From an uncultured Marmoricola sp. (GTDB taxonomy: Bacteria > Actinomycetota > Actinomycetes > Propionibacteriales > Nocardioidaceae), in assembly GCF_943913695.1 (NCBI RefSeq), contig NZ_CALTZE010000035.1:1-28195 (forward strand): a stretch of 28,195 nt of DNA. Reading direction: 5' to 3'. Position numbers and translations under genes: made by a program. Below the pieces are notes generated by a model, which was not told the DNA's origin, ran no database searches, and worked only from the letters and a program-made list of their open reading frames with translations. Below, piece after piece: positions 22,756 through 28,195 of this stretch (position 1 is its first letter; every line of letters starts with the position of its first letter).

Positions 22756-23828
22756 GACAGCACTCCCTCCTGGCGACGGGACTCCCGGACGAGCAGCCAG
22801 ATCAGGTAGGTGCCTCCCAGGCACACCGTGACCAGGCCCACGGGGACGGCGCGATAGACCTGAGCCAGGCCGAGCGAGAGCAGGTGGGCTCCGCTGAGCA
22901 GGACGGCCCCCATCGCCGCGGCGGACACCAGGCTGACGCCCGCCGAGCGCGTGAGCCGGCGGGCGAGCTGGGGCGCGGCCAGCGCCACGAAGCCGATCGG
23001 TCCGGCAGCCGCCGTCACGAGAGCCACGGTCGCCACGCCGGTGACGAGCAGGGCGAGCCTGGCCCTGCCAGGCCTGACGCCGTGCGTCACCGCGACGTCG
23101 TCGCCGAGCTCGAGGCGGCGGAGGGCGGGCGACAGCAGCGCCGCGCAGAGCAGGATGACCGCGGCGATCGCCACCGACGGCAGCAGACGGTCCCACGTCA
23201 CCCTGCCGATCGAGCCGGCCCCCCAGAAGCCCACGGTGAGGGCGTCGTCGAGCTCGGCCCGGGTGATGAGGTAGGCGTTGGCCGACCCGAGCATCGCGGA
23301 GACGCCGATGCCGACGATGATCAGCCGGAACCCCTGCACGCCGCGACGGTAGGCCAGCGCGTAGACCGCGAGAGCCGCCAGCAGCCCGCCGGCGAGAGCG
23401 GAGCCGGCGACCGCGAGATAGCTGTTGGCGCCGACGACCAGCAGCGTCACCACCACCCCGAAGTAGGAACCGGCGTCGAAGCCGATGACGTCGGGGGAGC
23501 CCAGGGGGTTGCGGGTCAGCGACTGGAAGACCGCGCCACCGACCCCCAGCAGCGCGCCGAAGACGACCGCGGCCAGCGCGATCGGCAGCCGCCACTCGAG
23601 CACGATGGTGCGCTCGAACGCCTCCCCACCGCCGGTGAGGACGCCGAGCACGGTCGGCAGGGGCAGGGGGTAGTCGCCGAGGGTCAGCGCGACGAGGGCG
23701 GCGGCGAGGCTCGTGACCGCGAGCACTCCCGAGACGACCACGAGGCGGACGGGGAGCAGCCCCGAGACCCAGCGCCACCGCAGCGGTCGCACGGCGTAGC
23801 CGAAGTCGACCTGCGCCCGGGCGCTCAC
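22752..23828 (-). CDS. Ferric-siderophore ABC transporter permease, second subunit (FecD/FepG-like)
   Basis: The 358-residue protein of the FecCD family starts at GTG 23828, overlapping the first permease by four bases. It has about nine to ten membrane helices and the family hallmark segments RLPIALAAVVFGALLGVGGA, FQSLTRNPLGSPDVIGFDAG and, for ATPase contact, AAAGPIGFVALAAPQLARRL. It is expected to pair with the product at 23825-24877 to form the membrane channel. The two permeases resemble each other throughout, as expected for a FepD/FepG-type pair. Confidence 0.9.
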   Translation of the reverse strand: MSARAQVDFGYAVRPLRWRWVSGLLPVRLVVVSGVLAVTSLAAALVALTLGDYPLPLPTVLGVLTGGGEAFERTIVLEWRLPIALAAVVFGALLGVGGAVFQSLTRNPLGSPDVIGFDAGSYFGVVVTLLVVGANSYLAVAGSALAGGLLAALAVYALAYRRGVQGFRLIIVGIGVSAMLGSANAYLITRAELDDALTVGFWGAGSIGRVTWDRLLPSVAIAAVILLCAALLSPALRRLELGDDVAVTHGVRPGRARLALLVTGVATVALVTAAAGPIGFVALAAPQLARRLTRSAGVSLVSAAAMGAVLLSGAHLLSLGLAQVYRAVPVGLVTVCLGGTYLIWLLVRESRRQEGVLS

Positions 23829-24877
23829 AGGCTGCTCGCCGTACGCCGGCGTACCAGGGCGATCAGGATGGGTGCACCGAGGATGGCGGTGACGACGCCG
23901 ACCTCCACCTCGCCGGGACGTCCGACCACGCGTCCGACCACATCCGACCCGAGCACCAGCGCCGGCGCGGCGAGCACGGAGTAGGCCATGATCCAGCGCT
24001 GGTCGGGCCCGACGAACCAGCGCACCACGTGGGGCACCATCAGGCCGACGAGGGCGAGGCCGCCGGTGAGCGCCGTGCCGCCGCCCGCGAGCAGCGTCGC
24101 GGCGACGATGCCCAGCACCCGGGTCGCGCGCACGTCGACCCCGAGCGAGCGCGCGAGGTCGTCGCCCAGCGCGACGGAGTTCAGCGGGCCGCTGAGCAGC
24201 AGCGCGATGGCCAGGCCGACGACGAGGAAGGGCGCCACCGTGAGGGTGTCGTCGAGGCCCGTGCGGGAAATGGACCCCAGCCCCCAGCGCCGCACCGACC
24301 GGAACGTCTCGGGGTCGATGAGGGTCAAGAAGACCGAGAGCCCGTTGAGCACCGCGCCGAGCGCGACCCCCGCCAGCACCAGTGTCACCGGCGAGGCGGT
24401 GCCACTGCCGGCCGCGCCGATGACGTAGACCAGCACGGTGGCGGCCGCCGCGCCCATGAAGGCGAACCACACGTAGCCGCTCACGCTCGAGAGCCCGAGC
24501 AGCCCGACCCCGAGGGTCACCGCGAACCCCGCGCCGGCGTTGACGCCGAGGATGCCCGGGTCGGCGAGCGGGTTGCGGGTCAGCGCCTGGATCAGGGCGC
24601 CGGCGACACCGAACGCGGCACCGACGAGGATCCCGAGGACGGTGCGCGGCCACCGCTCGGTCCACACGACGAGGTCCGCCTCGGAGCCGTCGCGGTGCCA
24701 CAGCACCGACCAGACCTCCGCCAGGGGGAGCGGGTTGGAGCCGTAGGCCAGGCTCGCGGCCACCGAGGCGGCCAGCGCTGCCAGCACGACGACCAGCCCG
24801 ACCGTGCGCCCGCGCCACAGCCCCGACCGGGCGGGGAGCCGCCCGGTCGGGGCCGTCGTGGTGGGACCCGCGCTCAC
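23825..24877 (-). CDS. Ferric-siderophore ABC transporter permease, first subunit (FecC/FepD-like)
   Basis: The 350-residue FecCD-family permease starts with GTG at 24877, sharing one base with the TAG of the binding-protein gene. Hallmarks: RWPRTVLGILVGAAFGVAGA, LIQALTRNPLADPGILGVNA and GGLALVGLMVPHVVRWFVG near the ATPase-coupling loop. Hydrophobic segments spaced along the chain give about nine to ten helices. A short polar N-terminal tail (SAGPTTTAPTGRLPARS) comes first. It is placed between the binding protein and second permease, the standard order for such importers. Confidence 0.9.
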   Translation of the reverse strand: MSAGPTTTAPTGRLPARSGLWRGRTVGLVVVLAALAASVAASLAYGSNPLPLAEVWSVLWHRDGSEADLVVWTERWPRTVLGILVGAAFGVAGALIQALTRNPLADPGILGVNAGAGFAVTLGVGLLGLSSVSGYVWFAFMGAAAATVLVYVIGAAGSGTASPVTLVLAGVALGAVLNGLSVFLTLIDPETFRSVRRWGLGSISRTGLDDTLTVAPFLVVGLAIALLLSGPLNSVALGDDLARSLGVDVRATRVLGIVAATLLAGGGTALTGGLALVGLMVPHVVRWFVGPDQRWIMAYSVLAAPALVLGSDVVGRVVGRPGEVEVGVVTAILGAPILIALVRRRTASSL

Positions 24878-25932
24878 TACCCCTCGAGACCGACGTCGGC
24901 CAGCCACACGTCGGCGACCGTCTTCGCTGCCCAGGGCAGGCTCAGCGCACTCGCGCCCCGCCGCAGCACCCAGGTGGCGTGGGAGCCGGAGCCCGGCTCG
25001 CCGTCGACGACGGCGGCGTACCGGCCGTCGGCGACGGCTGGGATGGACTGGAACAGCGGCGAGGACTCCCGCGCCCGGCGGGTCTCCTCGTCGAAGTAGG
25101 ACACGACGAGCGCGTCGGCGTCGAGGGCGGCCAGCGACTCGTCGGAGACCGCGGGGTCGTCGACGAAGTCCTCCGCCCGCGGGTGGGGGGCGAAGCCGAG
25201 GTCGGTCATGAAGGTCTCGGCCGTGCCACCGGCGACGGTGTAGTACTCCACGCCGGTGGTGTAGTCGGTGGCGACGGTGACGGTCTTGCCGTCGAACTCC
25301 GGGTGGGCCTCGGCGGTGTCGGCGATGGCCTGGTCCGCCGCGTCGATCGCCTCCTCGGAGGCCGAGGCGAGGTCGAGCGCCTCCCCGACCAGCTGCTGGC
25401 CCTCGCGCCAGTCGGCCTGGTCGCCGAGCTGCTCCTCGTACTCCAGCACGGGGGCGATCTCGGTGAGGCGCTCGAAGTCGCCGGCCTCGTAGACCGAGTT
25501 CAGCGCGACGATCAGGTCGGGGCGGCTCGCGGCGATGGCCTCGAAGTTGAGCGGGTCGCGTCGGGTCGCGGTGTCGACGGTCTCGATGGAGTCGAGCCAG
25601 TCCTGGTCGCGCCACTCCCACTCCGCCTCCTCCGACTGCGTGTAGACCGGAGTCACCTCGAGGACCTCGAGCACGTCGAGGTTGGTGGAGAAGCCGATCG
25701 CCGCGATGCGCTCGGGTCGCTCCTCGATCACCGACTCTCCCGCCCAGGTCGGCAGCGTCAACGGGTAGTCGGTGGTGCCCTCGGCGTCGGGCAGCAGGCT
25801 GGAGGCGGCGTCGGCGGAGGAGTCGTCGCCGGCCCCCGCATCGGAGCCGCAGCCGCTCAGTGCGAGGGCGGCGGCGAGGGCGACCGTCACGGCGACGACG
25901 GGGCGCCGGCGTACGTGACCGGTGCGAAGCAT
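24877..25932 (-). CDS. Iron-siderophore ABC transporter substrate-binding lipoprotein (FecB/FepB-like)
   Basis: The 351-residue product has a lipoprotein signal (VRRRPVVAVTVALAAALALSGC) with lipobox LSGC and Cys28, followed by a Ser/Asp-rich linker. The mature domain has the class III binding-protein layout: ERPERIAAIGFSTNLDVLEVL, then NFEAIAASRPDLIVALN, a long helix with LGDQADWREGQQLVGEAL, and a second lobe (EFDGKTVTVATDY ... SLAALDADALVVSYFD). These segments match ferric-siderophore binders. ATG 25932 is preceded by GAGAGGAC. First gene of its operon, 35 bases downstream of an iron box. Which siderophore it binds cannot be told; a hydroxamate or catecholate made by other organisms is possible, as no siderophore synthesis gene is present. 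Confidence 0.9.
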   Translation of the reverse strand: MLRTGHVRRRPVVAVTVALAAALALSGCGSDAGAGDDSSADAASSLLPDAEGTTDYPLTLPTWAGESVIEERPERIAAIGFSTNLDVLEVLEVTPVYTQSEEAEWEWRDQDWLDSIETVDTATRRDPLNFEAIAASRPDLIVALNSVYEAGDFERLTEIAPVLEYEEQLGDQADWREGQQLVGEALDLASASEEAIDAADQAIADTAEAHPEFDGKTVTVATDYTTGVEYYTVAGGTAETFMTDLGFAPHPRAEDFVDDPAVSDESLAALDADALVVSYFDEETRRARESSPLFQSIPAVADGRYAAVVDGEPGSGSHATWVLRRGASALSLPWAAKTVADVWLADVGLEG

Positions 25933-25966
25933 CAGGGGGTCCTCTCGGCAGGTGCAGATGTCTCGA

Positions 25967-25985
25967 TTAGGTTAGGCAAGGCTAA
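25967..25985. promoter_or_regulatory. Iron box (DtxR/IdeR/DmdR-type operator)
   Basis: TTAGGTTAGGCAAGGCTAA matches the known IdeR/DmdR consensus TTAGGTTAGSCTAACCTAA at 16 of 19 positions. It lies 35 bases upstream of the siderophore-binding-protein ATG, over the likely -10 region, and 88 bases upstream of the divergent AraC-type gene. Iron-loaded repressor bound here should shut off import when iron is plentiful. Confidence 0.88.
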
Positions 25986-25991
25986 GTAGCC

Positions 25992-26013
25992 GTGGCGCGC
26001 AGTTCGCGCACAC
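25992..26013. promoter_or_regulatory. Dyad in the divergent siderophore-importer/AraC promoter region
   Basis: The core GCGCG-CAGTT-CGCGC (25995-26009) is a perfect 5-bp inverted repeat, and GTG/CAC flanks extend it with one bulged base. It sits between the iron box and the AraC-type gene, so it may be a second operator, for example for the AraC-type protein. No experimental support is visible. Confidence 0.3.
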
Positions 26014-26073
26014 CTGCGTGCTGTTTGCGACAGACCGCCCCGGACGCCCGGTCGCGGCCCCGATAGTGAGGTC

Positions 26074-26901
26074 ATGCCACCCCTGCCGAGCGCCGAGACC
26101 AGCCTCGACGCGGACGAGTCCGGTGCCGATCTCGGTGCCGATCTGGGGGCCGACCCGGGGGCCGATCCGGGGACGCCGTGGCGGGTGCACCTCCCGGCCG
26201 TGCGGATCCCCGAGCACGTCAACGACGAGCACCACCTGCTGCTGTGGCAGGTGCGCGGCGAGACCGCCTTCGTCATCGAGGGGGAGCCGCACCGGCTCCG
26301 GGTGGGCCACGCGCTCTGGCTGCCGTCGGGCGTGCGGCACGGCTTCACCACCGAGGTCGACTCGGTGCTGCTGCCGATCTTCCTCCCCGTCGCGGACACC
26401 GCGACGACCCTCGACGGGCCCACCCACCTGACCATGGATCGCGACCTGCGCACGCTCTGCCTGGCCTACGTGCAGTCGGCCTACAGCATCATCCGCTCGC
26501 CGGTCGACATCGCCCGCCAGATCCTCGCCCTGATCGAGGTCGCGCCCGTGGTGGTCACCGACCTGCCGATGCCGACCTCGCCCGCAGCCCTGGGGGTGGC
26601 GGAGGCGCTCCGGTTCAACCCCGGCGACGGCCGCAGCGTCGCCGAGCTGGCGGCGTCGGTGCACGCCTCGCCGCGCACCATCGAGCGCTGCTTCCTCGCC
26701 GAGACCGGCACCACGCTGCGGCAGTGGCGCATCCGCAACCGCATGGAGACCGCCGGCATCCTGCTCCGGTCGCGCACCAGCATCGACGCGGTCGCCCACC
26801 GGGTGGGCTACACCAATGCCAGCGCCTTCCGGCGGGTGTTCAAGGGTCACTTCGGGCTGTCGCCGAGCGACTACATCGCCCGGTTCCGCTCCCCGGGGTG
26901 A
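26074..26901 (+). CDS. AraC-family transcriptional regulator divergent from siderophore importer
   Basis: The 275-residue product starts at ATG 26074 (GTGAGGTC upstream). The first 32 residues are acidic and contain the repeat GADLGADLGADPGADP. A cupin-like sensing domain follows (about 35-110: VHLPAVRIPEHVNDEHHLLLWQ, GHALWLPSGVRHGF). The C-terminal double helix-turn-helix spans about 170-272: VAELAASVHASPRTIERCF, then TSIDAVAHRVGYTNASAFRR and VFKGHFGLSPSDYIARF, the standard AraC/XylS signature. Placement opposite an iron-boxed importer suggests a siderophore-responsive or iron-status regulator, comparable to the YbtA-type activators in other bacteria or RipA in corynebacteria; the analogy is an inference. 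Confidence 0.88.
   Translation: MPPLPSAETSLDADESGADLGADLGADPGADPGTPWRVHLPAVRIPEHVNDEHHLLLWQVRGETAFVIEGEPHRLRVGHALWLPSGVRHGFTTEVDSVLLPIFLPVADTATTLDGPTHLTMDRDLRTLCLAYVQSAYSIIRSPVDIARQILALIEVAPVVVTDLPMPTSPAALGVAEALRFNPGDGRSVAELAASVHASPRTIERCFLAETGTTLRQWRIRNRMETAGILLRSRTSIDAVAHRVGYTNASAFRRVFKGHFGLSPSDYIARFRSPG
26122..26169. repeat. Four tandem 12-bp units at the 5' end of the AraC-type gene
   Basis: Units start at 26122, 26134, 26146 and 26158: GGTGCCGATCTC, GGTGCCGATCTG, GGGGCCGACCCG, GGGGCCGATCCG. They encode GADL twice and GADP twice, in frame. This is probably slippage-prone sequence in a disordered N-terminal tail. Confidence 0.85.
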
Positions 26902-26953
26902 CCTCCCGGCCCCGGGGCGAGCCGCACCCCGTCGCGCCGGACACAATGGGCCG

Positions 26954-27544
26954 GTGCAAGCCCGCTACGCGACGACCTGTGCCGCCTGCGCCACGCGCAT
27001 CGAGCCCGGCGAGGAGATCACCAAGGGACCGAGCGGCGGCTGGCGGCACGCGGAGTGCCCGCCGCAGCTCGAGGGGTTCGCCGGCCCGGCGGCGGAGCCC
27101 GGAGAGGTGGTCGGGGGCACGGGAGCCACCGAGGTCTTCACCGACGGCGCCTGCCGCGGCAACCCCGGCCCAGGCGGCTGGGCATGGGCCGTCGAGGGTG
27201 GTGCGCAGGCCTCCGGCCACGACCCCGCCACCACCAACCAGCGCATGGAGATCCAGGCCGCGCTGGAGGCGGTGCGCGCGCTGCAGGGCCCCCTGGTCGT
27301 GGTGAGCGACTCGACGTACGTCGTCAACTGCTTCCGCGACCGCTGGTGGGCGGGGTGGCGCCGCCGGGGCTGGACCACCAGCGCCAAGAAGCCCGTGGCC
27401 AACCGTGATCTGTGGGAGCCGCTGGTCGACCTGGTCGAGCAGCGCGGCGACGTGACCTTCCGCTGGGTCAAGGGGCACTCCGGCCACCCGATGAACGACC
27501 TCGTGGACCAGCTCGCGGTCGAGGCCAGCCACCGCGATGGCTGA
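26954..27544 (+). CDS. rnhA: Ribonuclease HI with N-terminal zinc-ribbon-like segment
   Basis: RNase HI cuts the RNA strand of RNA:DNA hybrids. From GTG 26954 the product has 196 residues. The catalytic set is complete: Asp64 in FTDGACRGNPGPGGWAW, Glu99 in NQRMEIQAALEAV, Asp119 in VVSDSTYVV and Asp185 in NDLVDQLA, with the helper His175 in WVKGHSGHPMN. Before this domain lies a segment with Cys9, Cys12, His32 and Cys35 (C-x2-C-x19-H-x2-C), able to bind one zinc; the minimal E. coli enzyme has no such part. An upstream in-frame ATG at 26816 would overlap the AraC-type gene by 86 bases and adds low-complexity sequence, so GTG 26954 is preferred, although its ribosome binding site is poor. Confidence 0.88.
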   Translation: MQARYATTCAACATRIEPGEEITKGPSGGWRHAECPPQLEGFAGPAAEPGEVVGGTGATEVFTDGACRGNPGPGGWAWAVEGGAQASGHDPATTNQRMEIQAALEAVRALQGPLVVVSDSTYVVNCFRDRWWAGWRRRGWTTSAKKPVANRDLWEPLVDLVEQRGDVTFRWVKGHSGHPMNDLVDQLAVEASHRDG

Positions 27545-27546
27545 CC

Positions 27547-28005
27547 GTGACTGAGGGACGGCTGCGGGCGCCGGGTGACACCCTGGTCCACCTGCGCCGC
27601 GCCCGCGACCACATGGACGCCCACTTCGCCGAGCCGATCGACCTCGAGGAGCTGGGTCGGTGGGCTGGGATGTCGAAGTGGCACTTCCACCGCCTCTTCA
27701 GGGCGACGTACGGCGTCACCCCGGCGGCCTACCTCAGCGAGCGGCGGGTGGAGCGCGCCCAGGACCTGTTGCGGCGCGCCAACCTCACCGTGACCGAGGT
27801 CTGCCACGCGGTGGGCTTCAGCAGCCTGGGCTCCTTCAGCGCCCGCTTCAAGCAGGTCGTGGGCGAGACGCCCAGCGACTTCCAGCGCCGGTGGGGAGGC
27901 GACGCCCCGCGAATCCCCGGCTGCTACGTCTTCATGTGGGGGCTGGCCGAGCGGTCGGCGAGGTCCGCAAGCCAGGAGAAGCAGGCCGACCGCGACCCGG
28001 CCTAG
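27547..28005 (+). CDS. Short AraC-type DNA-binding regulator
   Basis: From GTG 27547 (two bases after the RNase H stop) the product has 152 residues and is almost only an AraC double helix-turn-helix domain: HLRRARDHMDAHFAEPIDLEEL, GRWAGMSKWHFHRLFRATYG, VTPAAYLSERRVERAQDLL, then NLTVTEVCHAVGFSSLGSFS and ARFKQVVGETPSDFQRRW. No N-terminal sensing domain is present. A short C-terminal tail (IPGCYVFMWG and a charged stretch) remains. The next gene, nine bases on, encodes a VOC-fold protein; such regulator/VOC pairs recur in actinobacteria and suggest that the regulator controls it. An in-frame start further upstream (27412) would lie inside the RNase H gene and is unlikely. Confidence 0.87.
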   Translation: MTEGRLRAPGDTLVHLRRARDHMDAHFAEPIDLEELGRWAGMSKWHFHRLFRATYGVTPAAYLSERRVERAQDLLRRANLTVTEVCHAVGFSSLGSFSARFKQVVGETPSDFQRRWGGDAPRIPGCYVFMWGLAERSARSASQEKQADRDPA

Positions 28006-28014
28006 CCTCGGCCC

Positions 28015-28195
28015 ATGATCACCAACATCTCCCTGACCAGCGTCTTCGTGAAGGACATCGACGAGTCCAAGCGCTTCTACGTCGACGTGCTCGGCTTCGA
28101 GGAGCGCGAGGACATCGACCTCGGCGACTTCCGCTGGTGCACCGTCGGCCACCCCAGCCAGCCCGAGCTGTTCGTCCACCTCACCACCCCCAGCC
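28015..28195 (+). CDS. VOC-superfamily (glyoxalase/dioxygenase fold) protein, cut by window edge
   Basis: Sixty codons are visible from ATG 28015. The N-terminus follows the VOC beta-alpha-beta-beta-beta pattern: ITNISLTSVFVKDIDESKRF, then YVDVLGFEEREDIDLGDFRW and TVGHPSQPELFVHL. SVFVKDIDESKRFYVDVLGF is the typical start of glyoxalase-like and bleomycin-resistance-type proteins. Metal ligands in the second half are outside the window, so enzyme, resistance protein or binding protein cannot be told apart. It is nine bases after the short AraC-type gene. Confidence 0.82.
   Translation, partial: MITNISLTSVFVKDIDESKRFYVDVLGFEEREDIDLGDFRWCTVGHPSQPELFVHLTTPS

Noticed and set aside
22752..25621. 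Long minus-strand frames that would extend both siderophore permeases and the ATPase upstream.
   Set aside because: The extensions are shadows of the preceding genes. Overlapping starts at 22755, 23828 and 24877 give normal family lengths.

Overview
The window is high-GC DNA with many GTG starts, 1-4 base start/stop overlaps and DtxR/IdeR-type iron control. This points to an actinobacterium, most probably a Nocardioides-like organism; the genus is an inference. Both ends cut a gene. No rRNA, tRNA, CRISPR array, insertion sequence or prophage gene was seen.

Left part (1-7085, all on the minus strand): a secreted seven-repeat RCC1-like propeller cut by the left edge; a RecQ-family helicase with a phosphoribosyltransferase-like C-terminus; a small membrane protein built from 11-residue coiled-coil repeats; a membrane-anchored PQQ-type propeller; and a PAS-containing membrane histidine kinase whose stop overlaps the propeller's start. 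No response regulator is next to the kinase.

Centre (7141-21899, all minus): a choline/glycine betaine import and catabolism island of two operons and a regulator. The upstream operon is betB-betA followed by a glycine betaine ABC importer (ATPase, double-domain permease, binding lipoprotein). The downstream operon is a dimethylglycine-dehydrogenase-like FAD/folate enzyme, etfB, etfA and the choline transporter betT. An IclR regulator gene lies just upstream of betB. The leader of each operon carries a nearly identical perfect-arm palindrome (GTTGC-N7-GCAAC, 15 of 17 bases shared), and a half-copy precedes iclR. The simplest model is one IclR regulon: choline enters by BetT and betaine by the ABC system; BetA/BetB oxidise choline to betaine; after a demethylation step not encoded here, dimethylglycine is demethylated to sarcosine and its electrons pass to ETF. 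A betaine demethylase and a sarcosine oxidase are absent from the window.

Right part (21940-26901): a ferric-siderophore ABC operon (binding lipoprotein, two permeases, ATPase; minus strand) behind a good iron box, divergent from an AraC-family regulator. Then come, on the plus strand, RNase HI with an N-terminal zinc-ribbon-like segment, a short AraC-type DNA-binding protein, and the start of a VOC/glyoxalase-fold protein cut by the right edge.

Stretches without a gene are all shorter than about 210 bases and are described as regulatory or terminator features where something can be seen.
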